Assembly: GCF_965283645.1 (NCBI RefSeq)
Contig: NZ_CBDIPG010000001.1
Span: 2,108,001-2,172,000, forward strand
DNA length: 64,000 nucleotides
Source: Kordia sp965283645
Lineage (GTDB): Bacteria > Bacteroidota > Bacteroidia > Flavobacteriales > Flavobacteriaceae
Direction of reading: 5' to 3'
The translations under genes and the position numbers were made by a program. The notes beneath the pieces were generated by a model. That model had not been told where the DNA came from, did not search any database, and saw only the letters and a program-made list of their open reading frames with translations. This document shows, piece after piece, positions 26,049 through 34,694 of the stretch. The first letter of the stretch is position 1. Each line of letters opens with the position of its first letter.

Positions 26049-28763
26049 TTAATCCGCCAACGTTGGATGCAACCATTTTTGTGCTTTTTCAATGGTAATT
26101 CCTTTTCTGTTTGCAAAATCTTCAACTTGATCATTTTTTATTTTCCCCAAACCAAAGTATTTTGCTTCTTCGTTTCCAAAGTAATATCCAGAAACTGCCG
26201 CTGCTGGCCACATAGCTAAACTTTCCGTTAGTGAAACACCAATTACTTTTTCGACATCTAGTAATTCCCAAATTGTTTCTTTTTCCAAATGATCTGGACA
26301 TGCTGGATAGCCTGGTGCTGGGCGAATTCCTTTGTAATTTTCCTTGATCAAATCTTCATTAGTTAACTCTTCACTGACTCCATAACCCCAATGTTTCGTT
26401 CTAACTTGTTTGTGTAAATATTCTGCGAATGCTTCCGCAAACCTGTCTGCAATTGCTTGTGCCATAATTGCGTTATAATCGTCTTGTTTTTCTTTGTAAC
26501 TGTTTGCCAATTCATCAGCTCCAAATATAGCTGTACAAAACGTTCCCATGTAGTCTTGTTTTCCAGTTTCTTTTGGTGCTATAAAGTCAGAAAGTGCAAT
26601 GTTTGGAACTTCCGCACGTTTTTCTAATTGTTGGCGAAGCGTTCTGAAAACTGCAATTTCTTTTCCGTTTTTCTGAATAGAAATATCATCATCATTGATT
26701 GTATTTGCTTCAAACAGTCCAAAAATTCCTTTTGCTTTTAGCGATTGTTTTACAATGATTTCTTGAATCATTTCTTGTGCATCTTTGTATAATTGTGTGG
26801 CTTGTTCACCCACAATTTTATCTTTCAAAATTGCTGGATAATGCCCGTGTAAATCCCACGACCTGAAGAATGGACTCCAATCGATATATGGAACTAATTC
26901 TTTTAAACTCAATTGTGTTAGTTTTTGAATTCCGAGTTCTTTGGGTTTTATAATGTTGCTTGTTTCCCAATCAATTTTGTACTTTTTCTTTCTGGCATTT
27001 GCCAATGAAATATATGATTTTTCTTTTTTACGTTTTAAGAATTTTTCGCGAAATTCATCATAATCTTGTTTTAGTTTATCACGATATTCCTTTGATTTTT
27101 TCTTGTTAAGTAAATCTCCAACAACCGTTACCGCTCTGGATGCATCATTGACATGAACTACTGCATTTTTATATTCTGGATCAATTTTTACAGCCGTATG
27201 CGCTTTGGATGTTGTTGCGCCACCAATTAGTAAAGGCACACTAAAGTTTTGACGTTCCATTTCTTTTGCCAGATATACCATTTCATCTAACGAAGGCGTT
27301 ATTAAACCAGATAAACCAATGATGTCTACATTTTCGGCTTTTGCAGTTTCAATTATTTTTTCTGGCGGAACCATCACACCAAGATCTACAATTTCGTAGT
27401 TGTTACAGCCTAAAACGACACTTACTATATTTTTTCCGATATCGTGTACATCTCCTTTTACTGTTGCCATGAGTACTTTTCCAATTGCCCCATGATGATC
27501 GTCTTTTTCAGCTTCTATAAAAGGGTTTAGATACGCAACTGCTTTTTTCATGACGCGTGCCGATTTTACCACTTGTGGTAAAAACATTTTCCCTGAACCA
27601 AATAAATCGCCCACGACATTCATTCCAATCATTAGGTTTCCTTCAATGACTTCAATAGGTTTTTCGGCTTTTTGGCGTGCTTCTTCTACATCTTCTACAA
27701 TGTATTTGTCTATTCCTTTTACGAGCGAATGTGTGATGCGTTCTTGCAATTTATAACTACGCCATTCTTGTATTGTTTCTACATCTGCTTTTTTTGTTCC
27801 TTTGAAGGCTTCCGCCAGATCAAGCAAGCGTTCTGTAGCATCTTCTTTACGATCAAACATTACATCTTCAACATGTTCTAGCAAGTCTTTTGGAATATCG
27901 TCATACACTTCTAACATGGTAGGATTTACGATTCCCATGTTCATTCCTGCTTGAATGGCATGATATAGAAATACAGAGTGCATGGCTTCACGAACGACAT
28001 TGTTTCCTCTGAATGAAAACGATACATTACTTACGCCACCACTTACACTTACGTTTGGATAGGTTTCGCGTGTCCAACGTGTAGCTTCAATGAAGTCGAT
28101 AGCATTTTTACGATGTTCGTCCATTCCTGTAGCAACAGGAAATATGTTTAAATCAAAGATGATGTCTTCTTCTGGAAATCCTACTTTATTCACCAATACA
28201 TCGTACGAACGTTTTACAATTTCTAAACGACGTTCGTAGTTGTCTGCTTGTCCAACCTCATCAAAAGCCATAACAATTACAGCGGCTCCATAACGTTTGA
28301 TTTGTGTGGCTTCCCAAATAAATTTTTCTTCACCTTCTTTGAGTGAGATTGAGTTTACAACACTTTTTCCTTGTACTACTTGCAATCCTGCTTCAATGAT
28401 TTCCCACTTAGAGCTGTCAATCATAATTGGCACGCGGCAAATGTCTGGTTCGGCGGCAATAAGGTTTAGAAACTTTACCATGGCTTCTTTTCCGTCTATT
28501 AAACCATCGTCCATATTAATATCGATAATTTGTGCACCGCCATCAACTTGATCTCTGGCAATTGCCAACGCTTCATCAAATTTTTCTTCTTTGACGAGTC
28601 TCAAAAATTTACGTGAACCTGCTACATTCGTTCGTTCTCCTACATTTATAAAGTTGCTGTTTTCGTTTAAAACTAAAGGTTCTAACCCTGAAAGTTGCAT
28701 GAATTTTGTTTGGCTGATGGGTTTTTGCTGTTCGGTATTTGGTGTTGTATCTTTATCTTGCAT
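26049..28763 (-). CDS. metH: methionine synthase, cobalamin-dependent, folate/B12/activation part
   Basis: A 904-residue protein with the methyl-tetrahydrofolate domain (from about residue 35: FINVGERTNVAGSRKF, DINMDDGLIDG), the cobalamin-binding domain with the axial ligand in VKGDVHDIGKNI (DxHxxG), the GLSGLITPSLDEMV stretch, and the C-terminal reactivation domain (RPAPGYPACPDH). It lacks the N-terminal homocysteine/zinc domain, which is encoded by the gene just upstream. This split is common in Bacteroidota. The two proteins together transfer the methyl group from methyl-THF to homocysteine in the cytoplasm. Confidence 0.95.
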   Translation of the reverse strand: MQDKDTTPNTEQQKPISQTKFMQLSGLEPLVLNENSNFINVGERTNVAGSRKFLRLVKEEKFDEALAIARDQVDGGAQIIDINMDDGLIDGKEAMVKFLNLIAAEPDICRVPIMIDSSKWEIIEAGLQVVQGKSVVNSISLKEGEEKFIWEATQIKRYGAAVIVMAFDEVGQADNYERRLEIVKRSYDVLVNKVGFPEEDIIFDLNIFPVATGMDEHRKNAIDFIEATRWTRETYPNVSVSGGVSNVSFSFRGNNVVREAMHSVFLYHAIQAGMNMGIVNPTMLEVYDDIPKDLLEHVEDVMFDRKEDATERLLDLAEAFKGTKKADVETIQEWRSYKLQERITHSLVKGIDKYIVEDVEEARQKAEKPIEVIEGNLMIGMNVVGDLFGSGKMFLPQVVKSARVMKKAVAYLNPFIEAEKDDHHGAIGKVLMATVKGDVHDIGKNIVSVVLGCNNYEIVDLGVMVPPEKIIETAKAENVDIIGLSGLITPSLDEMVYLAKEMERQNFSVPLLIGGATTSKAHTAVKIDPEYKNAVVHVNDASRAVTVVGDLLNKKKSKEYRDKLKQDYDEFREKFLKRKKEKSYISLANARKKKYKIDWETSNIIKPKELGIQKLTQLSLKELVPYIDWSPFFRSWDLHGHYPAILKDKIVGEQATQLYKDAQEMIQEIIVKQSLKAKGIFGLFEANTINDDDISIQKNGKEIAVFRTLRQQLEKRAEVPNIALSDFIAPKETGKQDYMGTFCTAIFGADELANSYKEKQDDYNAIMAQAIADRFAEAFAEYLHKQVRTKHWGYGVSEELTNEDLIKENYKGIRPAPGYPACPDHLEKETIWELLDVEKVIGVSLTESLAMWPAAAVSGYYFGNEEAKYFGLGKIKNDQVEDFANRKGITIEKAQKWLHPTLAD

Positions 28764-28954
28764 CTTCTTTTCTCTTTTTTACTGATGTCGCTGTACTCTG
28801 ATATTTGTTTTTTGTTGATTCGTCTATTTGTTGATATAATTATTTGGTTTTCACAGTACTTCTCGATACTAAATTTTATATTAAAATTTCACTCAAAGTA
28901 GCACTAACCAATTCGTTTTCAACTCTTAAAACACAGTTTCATTTTTAATTTTTC

Positions 28955-29956
28955 TTAAGCGTTTACTGTTATTTGACGCGGTTTGTACTTTGCGGCTACG
29001 TTTGCAATTGCTGTGATATGATCAGGTGTTGTTCCGCAGCAACCACCAATAATATTGATGAGATTCTTTTTTAGGTATTCTTCTATTTGTCCTGCCATTT
29101 CTGAAGGTGATTCGTCATATTCACCAAAAGCGTTTGGCAATCCTGCATTTGGATGTGCAGAGATTGCAAAGTCCGTTTTGTTGGCAATGGCTTCTAAGTG
29201 TGGTTGCAATAGGTTTGCACCTAATGCACAGTTGAACCCGACAGATAGTAATGGAATGTGCGATACAGAGATTAGGAATGCTTCCGCTGTTTGTCCTGAT
29301 AGTGTACGTCCGCTTGCATCGGTTATGGTTCCGCTTAACATGATAGGAATTGTGATGCTTCTTTCCTCTTTTACTTCTTCAATGGCAAATAGTGCCGCTT
29401 TTGCATTGAGCGTATCGAAGACCGTTTCTACGAGTAATAAATCTACGCCACCATCTATTAGTGCTTCTACTTGTTGTTTGTAGGCAATGCGTAATTCGTT
29501 GAAGGTTACAGCTCTGTAGCCAGGATCGTTTACGTCTGGTGACATACTCGCCGTTCGGTTTGTTGGGCCAATAGAACCTGCTACAAAACGTGGTTTGTGT
29601 GGTTCTTTTTCAGTGAATTCGTCTGCAACTTCTTTTGCTATTTTTGCCGATTCGAAGTTGAGTTCGTACACCAAATCTTCCATTTGGTAGTCAGCCATTG
29701 CGATTGTAGTCCCTGAGAATGTGTTGGTTTCTACAATGTCTGCACCAGCCGCAAAGTATTTTGCATGTACTTCTTTAATGGCATGTGGTTGTGTTATGGA
29801 TAGTAAATCGTTGTTTCCTTGTAATGGTGTTGGATAGTTTTTGAAACGTTCGCTACGGAAATCGGCTTCCGTAAATTTGTATGCTTGTAGCATGGTTCCC
29901 ATTGCGCCATCTAAGACTAGGATTCGTTTTTCTATTTCGTTCCGGATGTTTTTCAT
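28955..29956 (-). CDS. methionine synthase homocysteine-binding (N-terminal) subunit
   Basis: A 333-residue homocysteine S-methyltransferase domain protein. It starts with VLDGAMGTMLQAY, has VETNTFSGTTIAMADY, and binds zinc through Cys in VGFNCALGA and the pair in IIGGCCGTTPDHI. It corresponds to the first module of E. coli MetH and must act with the large subunit encoded 191 bp downstream. It is the first gene behind the SAM-I riboswitch at 30291-30393, with a dispersed repeat lying between riboswitch and start codon. Confidence 0.93.
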   Translation of the reverse strand: MKNIRNEIEKRILVLDGAMGTMLQAYKFTEADFRSERFKNYPTPLQGNNDLLSITQPHAIKEVHAKYFAAGADIVETNTFSGTTIAMADYQMEDLVYELNFESAKIAKEVADEFTEKEPHKPRFVAGSIGPTNRTASMSPDVNDPGYRAVTFNELRIAYKQQVEALIDGGVDLLLVETVFDTLNAKAALFAIEEVKEERSITIPIMLSGTITDASGRTLSGQTAEAFLISVSHIPLLSVGFNCALGANLLQPHLEAIANKTDFAISAHPNAGLPNAFGEYDESPSEMAGQIEEYLKKNLINIIGGCCGTTPDHITAIANVAAKYKPRQITVNA

Positions 29957-30102
29957 TTTTCCTTGTATTCTTTTTTCTTCGCTTCGATTTTGCTCAGCGA
30001 GCTTTGTTTTTTACTTCTTTAATACCTTTTTTACGTAGCGTTAAGGATAGTAGCACTTTGACTACACTCAATACAGACTTATATTTTTTAAAATTTTGAT
30101 AT

Positions 30103-30236
30103 GTCATTGCGAGGAGATACGACGAAGTAATCTGCTTTTTGAATGCACAGATTGCCACGAATTTTTACAAATTCTCGCAAAGACGTTATCTTTTTAAAAA
30201 ATATAACGAATAGCCTGACCCGTTAGGGTAACGCCC
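30103..30236. repeat. composite dispersed repeat (TCATTGCGAGGA / GGGTAACGCCC), copy 2
   Basis: Same block order as copy 1 at 11780-11953: GTCATTGCGAGGAG, CGACGAAGTAATCTGC, AGATTGCC, CTCGCAAAGACG, a T/A-rich stretch, ATAGCCTGACCC and GGGTAACGCCC. It lies between the SAM-I riboswitch and the metH leader gene and has no ORF. Confidence 0.8.
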
Positions 30237-30290
30237 AAATAAATATTGTGTATCAAAAAAGTGTGAGGAAATAACGAGAATTTCTCTTTT

Positions 30291-30393
30291 GTTATCTATC
30301 TGTATGTAAGTACAGTAGAACGTAGCACCTTCTTTAAATGTAAAGGGTTGCTAAGGCTTCATCGGGTCTAATCCCTCGGCCTTTCTTGATAAC
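30291..30393 (-). promoter_or_regulatory. SAM-I riboswitch (S-box) of the metH-metF unit
   Basis: Read on the minus strand, the segment has all core blocks of the S-box in order: GTTATCAAGAAAGGCCGAGG, GGATTAGACCCGATGAAGCC, TTAGCAACC, and AAGGTGCTACGTTCTACT, closed by GATAAC, which pairs with the first GTTATC (P1). It should bind S-adenosylmethionine and turn off methionine synthase. Just after P1, ATAAC-AAAAGAGAAATTCTC-GTTAT can form a hairpin that uses the 3' strand of P1, followed by TTTTTT at 30255-30260; this is a plausible expression platform. It is one of two SAM riboswitch classes in the window. Confidence 0.92.
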
Positions 30394-30495
30394 GACAGTA
30401 TAGGTATGAACTATTTTACACAAATTAACGGCTTCCAAAAGGAAGATGCAAATATTTTGTAATGATTTTTAAACGATAACGTTTTCGAGGTTTGT
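30394..30495 (-). other. upstream region of the SAM-I riboswitch
   Basis: No gene is seen. The promoter is expected here; TTAATTTG near 30418-30425 is one base short of TAnnTTTG, and a CTTCC-TTTT-GGAAG hairpin lies around 30433-30446. Confidence 0.35.
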
Positions 30496-31476
30496 TTAGT
30501 TACTTAGTTTGAGCTCAACAGATGGTTTTAGCTGATAGAAGAAGGTTACGTTTGGCGCTTCGAGTGGATATACTATTTCCATTTCGAGTGGAATGCTTAG
30601 TGACGATTCGTTTCTGTACAACCAAATATCCTTGTGTATGTGTACTTTGGTATCAACAATCATTGTACTGTATTTTTCTTCGCCGCTTAGATTTATTGTT
30701 ATTGGCTCGAACGATTCTGGTAGTGTTTTGCTTCCGTCATTTGCTTTTACAGCTTCGCGAACATTTAAGATTACACCAACTTGTTTTTCTTTTTTAGTGT
30801 CTTCTCCTTCTTGTTTTGGAAATGTCATACTTGCTTCCACTATCACATTGTTTGGAATTACCGCGCAGTTTTCTGAGAGTTGTGGTAGCATGTTCCAAAG
30901 AATTGGTACATACGATTCTCTGTAGAGTAGCGCATCGAGTGTTTCACTGAATAGAATGTGGTATTTTTTGGCATCCGGAATTTGAAACGTTACGGCATCA
31001 GCTGTATAATATTCTGAAACGTACTCAGATAGATTTAGTTCTTTGATTAGATTTTTTGCTACTTGAATGGAAGCCGTATTTATTTCGAGTATTGAAAATT
31101 GCACTTCTTTTGAATTGAATAATGGAGCAATTAAAGTTATAAATGGAGCATATGGTCCACAACCAGCATAGAATATGTTGATGATTTCGTTTGGATGTTG
31201 TTGTTGTTTTTCGCGAATAAGCGATACCATTGCATCTAAAAATTTTGTGGTTCTTCGGTAATCTAATAAACAAGCTGCTGCATGATTGAGTGATATTGCC
31301 GCACCACTTGCAGTTGGTACAGCCGCTAAGTTTTGCAAACCTTCTCCCATGTCAGCAATGTTTGTTATTTCGAGAAAGTGCTTGTGTATTTCATCAATTA
31401 GTTCTTTCGCTTTTGAAGGATTTGATTGATTGTCAATGATTGCAGTTGAGAGTTTTTTGATGGTATTACTTAGCAT
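30496..31476 (-). CDS. class I SAM-dependent methyltransferase resembling protein arginine methyltransferases
   Basis: A 326-residue protein. The SAM-binding motif I is IFYAGCGPYAPF (residues 101-112) with the acidic motif II Glu in SILEIN. Before it, LLDYRRTTKF resembles the D-x-x-R-T segment that precedes the core in PRMTs. After it, SETLDALLYRES places Glu178 and Glu187 eight residues apart, like the double-E loop that binds the substrate arginine. A beta-sandwich-like C-terminal third (about 200-326) fits the PRMT barrel. Substrate is unknown; a small-molecule methyltransferase is not excluded. It stands alone between metH and a precursor peptide. Confidence 0.6.
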   Translation of the reverse strand: MLSNTIKKLSTAIIDNQSNPSKAKELIDEIHKHFLEITNIADMGEGLQNLAAVPTASGAAISLNHAAACLLDYRRTTKFLDAMVSLIREKQQQHPNEIINIFYAGCGPYAPFITLIAPLFNSKEVQFSILEINTASIQVAKNLIKELNLSEYVSEYYTADAVTFQIPDAKKYHILFSETLDALLYRESYVPILWNMLPQLSENCAVIPNNVIVEASMTFPKQEGEDTKKEKQVGVILNVREAVKANDGSKTLPESFEPITINLSGEEKYSTMIVDTKVHIHKDIWLYRNESSLSIPLEMEIVYPLEAPNVTFFYQLKPSVELKLSN

Positions 31477-31724
31477 ACTTGTTTGTTTGATTTGGTATAA
31501 AAGTAAGCGAACCTTTTCAATTTAGCAACCCGTATTTCTATCTGTTTTGTTTCGTTTCTTTTACTGACAATTTAAATAACTTCTATAAATAACAGAAACC
31601 TTACTTCATTGCAGCAACAAGGCTTTGTGTGTATTTTTATTTTTTACAATTTTACCATAATTATAAAGAAATTACTATAGAAATGTTTATAACAATGTTT
31701 TTTTTAAAACTGGGAACTAAAAGT
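31477..31724. other. gap upstream of the methyltransferase, no gene seen
   Basis: The segment is AT-rich. TACTTTTA near 31500-31510 on the minus strand is a weak match to the -7 consensus and may be the promoter of the methyltransferase. No ORF or RNA motif was found. Confidence 0.35.
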
Positions 31725-31753
31725 AAAGCGAGCCTTTTGAGCTCGCTTTTTTG
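31725..31753. terminator. rho-independent terminator after the single precursor peptide
   Basis: AAAGCGAGC pairs with GCTCGCTTT over a 7-nt loop, with TTTTTT on the plus strand and TTTACTTTT on the minus strand. It ends the precursor gene at 31803-32045 and is almost the same stem as the one that ends cluster A. Confidence 0.75.
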
Positions 31754-31802
31754 GTTGATTTATATCATTAGAATAATTATGATATTTTTATGAATTTTAA
31801 GA

Positions 31803-32045
31803 TTATTCACAATCTCTACATGTAGGGAATTCTGTTTGTGTAATACAAGTAATCAAAACACTTGCACAACCGTCAGTTATAACACACTTCGCAGTTTCAA
31901 GGCAAATGTTTATACCATTCGCATTTACAAATGTTCGAATACATTCTATATAAGAATTTGGTGCTCCACCTTTACTATTCGTTGCATCAAGGTTAGAGAT
32001 TGTTTTTCTGTTAAGTGCTAGGCTTTTTAAATGTTTTTTCTTCAT
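31803..32045 (-). CDS. double-glycine precursor peptide C1
   Basis: An 80-residue peptide with leader MKKKHLKSLALNRKTISNL and a KGG site near residue 27, of the same type as clusters A and B. The core is longer, with seven Cys (ECI, ICLE, KCV, GCAS, TCIT, TCRDCE) and several Thr/Ser. The frame is open to 32102, but the ATG at 32045 starts the conserved leader. It is the only precursor on the minus strand and stands alone, with its own terminator. No processing gene is nearby. Confidence 0.72.
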   Translation of the reverse strand: MKKKHLKSLALNRKTISNLDATNSKGGAPNSYIECIRTFVNANGINICLETAKCVITDGCASVLITCITQTEFPTCRDCE

Positions 32046-32235
32046 GATTTTAAATGTTTTAAGATTAATAAGCATGAAATTACTATTTATTTTTTCACAC
32101 AAATTACGGGAATACCTTACTTAACATTTCAACTCATCTTAGTACAAACATTTAATTTCAATATTATTTATTGAAAACACTCAGTAGTACATCATCTTTT
32201 AATTTTACTTGCGTGAATTTCTAAATTAATCCACA

Positions 32236-33291
32236 TTAGTATATCGTTTGTACAATTTCCTTTTTTGCTTCCTTTTTAGATCCGTCAAATCCTTCTACAC
32301 CTGAAACTGTCGTGTATTTCATTACATATTTTTTACCTGGATTGATGCGCTGATACGCACTTTGACACATAATTGCTGCTTCATGAAATCCTGATAGAAT
32401 AAGTTTCAATTTCCCTTTATAAGTGTTTACATCACCAATAGCATACACACCTGGAAGATTCGTTTGATAATCGTATGAGTTGTCTACTTTAATGGCGTTT
32501 TTTTCTATTTCGAGTCCCCAATTTCCTAAAGGTCCTAGTTTTGGAGATAATCCAAATAAAGGAATAAAATGATCTACTTCTAAGAGTCTTGACTCTTCTC
32601 CTTTTTTTGCAATCGTTACCGCAGTGAGTTTACCTTCTCCATGTAAACCTTTGATTTCTGCAGGTGTAATGAGATTAATTTTCCCAATATTTTTCAGCTC
32701 TTGTACTTTTTCTACAGAATCTAAAGCGCCACGAAATTCATTTCTTCTATGCACCAATGTTACTTCTGAAGCAACATTTGCTAAGAAAATAGACCAATCT
32801 AAAGCAGAATCTCCGCCACCAGCAATGACTACTTTTTTGTTACGGTATATTTCTGGATCACGAATGATATATTCAACACCTTTATCTTCGTAATTTTCAA
32901 TACCAACAATTGGCGGCTTTCTTGGTTCAAAAGAACCCAATCCGCCTGCAATAACAACAACTGGCGCATAATGTTTTGTGCCTTTGTTTGTGGTTACAAC
33001 AAATGTATCATCTTCCAAACGTTCCAACGTTTCTGCGCGTTCTCCTAAGGTAAATCCTGGTTCAAAAGATTCTATTTGTTTGAGTAAGTTTTTCACCAAA
33101 TCGCCTGCAAGTATTTCTGGAAATCCAGGAATATCATAGATTGGTTTTTTTGGATAAATTTCTGAACATTGCCCACCTGGTTGTGGCAACGCATCTATTA
33201 GGTGTGTTTTTAATTTTAATAATCCAGCTTCAAAAACAGTAAAAAGTCCTGTTGGTCCTGCTCCGATGATTAATATATCTGTTTGTATCAT
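32236..33291 (-). CDS. ferredoxin--NADP(+) reductase, thioredoxin-reductase-like type
   Basis: A 351-residue FAD/NADPH flavoprotein. The FAD motif is IIGAGPTGLFTVFEAG (residues 7-22), GGQCSEIYPKKPIYDIPGFP follows, and the NADPH motif is VIAGGGDSALDW. It lacks the redox CxxC of thioredoxin reductases, so it belongs to the ferredoxin-NADP reductase branch. As last gene of the sulfite reductase operon it probably supplies electrons through ferredoxin to the siroheme enzyme; that is an inference from context. Confidence 0.88.
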   Translation of the reverse strand: MIQTDILIIGAGPTGLFTVFEAGLLKLKTHLIDALPQPGGQCSEIYPKKPIYDIPGFPEILAGDLVKNLLKQIESFEPGFTLGERAETLERLEDDTFVVTTNKGTKHYAPVVVIAGGLGSFEPRKPPIVGIENYEDKGVEYIIRDPEIYRNKKVVIAGGGDSALDWSIFLANVASEVTLVHRRNEFRGALDSVEKVQELKNIGKINLITPAEIKGLHGEGKLTAVTIAKKGEESRLLEVDHFIPLFGLSPKLGPLGNWGLEIEKNAIKVDNSYDYQTNLPGVYAIGDVNTYKGKLKLILSGFHEAAIMCQSAYQRINPGKKYVMKYTTVSGVEGFDGSKKEAKKEIVQTIY

Positions 33292-33331
33292 TTTAATATT
33301 AGTATTGAGATGTTCGTATTGAGTATTGAGA

Positions 33332-33913
33332 TTATTTTTTGTTTAGTAATGTTTCTGTGAGATCATTTAGAATGTCTACCTTTTCTTCAAAGTCACCTTT
33401 GAGCCTTTTACGATACGTATGTAAATTTTGCACGAGTTCATTTATGTTTTCAGGAATGACTTGCTCAAAAAATTGACGCAAACGTTTTGCCGTAGTTGGT
33501 GATTTTCCATTGGTCGAAATAGCAATTTTCACATTTCCTTTCGTAACAATTCCACCTAAATAGAAATCGCAGTATTTTGGTTGATCTGCTAGATTTACTA
33601 GTAAATTCCGTTGCTTTGCTTCTAAGTAGATGTCTAAGTTTACTTTTTGATTGTCTGTTGCGGCAATTACAATGTGTTTTTCGTTTAGATATTCTTTAGC
33701 ATATATATCTTCTATGAGCGTTACTGTCGGATGCGCCGCCGCTAATATTCTGACTCCTGCCTTTATAAAAGGTGCCACCAATGATACGTTTGCATTTGGA
33801 CTCGATTTGAGTAAAAAACTTAGTTTTTCGAGTCCGACATTGCCACCACCAACAATTAAAACTTGAAGTTGATGTACTTTTAAAAATATTGGATAGAGTT
33901 CATTTTTTTCCAT
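33332..33913 (-). CDS. precorrin-2 dehydrogenase / sirohydrochlorin ferrochelatase
   Basis: A 193-residue protein of the CysG N-terminal/Met8 type, which oxidises precorrin-2 and inserts iron to make siroheme. The NAD motif is VGGGNVGLEKLSFLL near residues 20-34; the FYLGGIVTKGNVKIAISTNGKSP stretch (about 120-143) carries the dimer and substrate site. The ATG at 33913 was taken; a start four codons upstream would overlap cobA. It lies directly after the uroporphyrinogen methyltransferase gene, and together they make the cofactor of the sulfite reductase two genes upstream. Confidence 0.9.
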   Translation of the reverse strand: MEKNELYPIFLKVHQLQVLIVGGGNVGLEKLSFLLKSSPNANVSLVAPFIKAGVRILAAAHPTVTLIEDIYAKEYLNEKHIVIAATDNQKVNLDIYLEAKQRNLLVNLADQPKYCDFYLGGIVTKGNVKIAISTNGKSPTTAKRLRQFFEQVIPENINELVQNLHTYRKRLKGDFEEKVDILNDLTETLLNKK

Positions 33914-33917
33914 GATC

Positions 33918-34694
33918 TTATACAACTTCTCTCAAAGGAAAAGAGTTTTTATTGATTCGTTTTAGACTGTTTATTTGCTGAGTAGCGTCATTTACAACTT
34001 CGCCAATTACAATAATAGCTGGCGCAACAATGTTGTTATCTTTTACTTTTTTAACAATAGAATTTACAGTTCCAAAAACTGATTTTTCATTATCTGTCGT
34101 TCCGTTTTGAATGATTCCAACGGGCGTTTTATGTTTTCCTTCTATTTTGAATAATGTTACTATTTCTTCTAGTTTCCCCATTCCCATGAGAATGACTACT
34201 GTTGCTGTAGATTGTGCCGCTAGTGCAACATCTAACGATAGTTTTCGTTCTGAAGTTGTTCCTGTAATTACCCAAAAACTTTCCGAAACACCTCGTTTTG
34301 TCAATGGCACACCTAAATGTGCAGGAACCGCAATTGCTGACGTTATTCCAGATACGATAGCCGTTTCTAGTCCGTGTTGTTTTGCATATTCAATTTCTTC
34401 TGCGCCACGACCAAATATAAATGGATCGCCACCTTTTAATCGAACTACATGTCCATACGCATGTGCTTTTTCAACAATAAGCGCATTAATTTCATCTTGA
34501 CTGTATTTGTGAAATCCTTTACGTTTTCCCACAAAAATATGAGTTGCATTTGGTGCGTACTTCAGTAATTCTCTGTTTACCAAAGCATCATATAATACTA
34601 CAATTGCTGTTGCCAATGTTTTTACACCTTTTAGTGTAATTAATTCCGGATCGCCTGGTCCAGCACCTAAGACGGTTAGTTTTGGTTTATGCAT
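33918..34694 (-). CDS. cobA: uroporphyrinogen-III C-methyltransferase
   Basis: A 258-residue SAM-dependent enzyme that methylates uroporphyrinogen III twice to precorrin-2. Signatures are VLGAGPGDPELITLKG (residues 8-23), VRLKGGDPFIFGRGAEE, GITSAIAVPAHLGVPLTKRG, and VILMGMGKLEEIV. Its start overlaps the end of the sulfite reductase gene by 8 bp, which points to coupled translation. In this operon its product is used for siroheme. Confidence 0.94.
   Translation of the reverse strand: MHKPKLTVLGAGPGDPELITLKGVKTLATAIVVLYDALVNRELLKYAPNATHIFVGKRKGFHKYSQDEINALIVEKAHAYGHVVRLKGGDPFIFGRGAEEIEYAKQHGLETAIVSGITSAIAVPAHLGVPLTKRGVSESFWVITGTTSERKLSLDVALAAQSTATVVILMGMGKLEEIVTLFKIEGKHKTPVGIIQNGTTDNEKSVFGTVNSIVKKVKDNNIVAPAIIVIGEVVNDATQQINSLKRINKNSFPLREVV

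Noticed and set aside
28764..28954. Frameshift or broken gene joining the two metH parts
   Set aside because: Each part has complete domain borders and its own start, and split MetH is common in Bacteroidota; the 191-bp gap holds no coding remnant.
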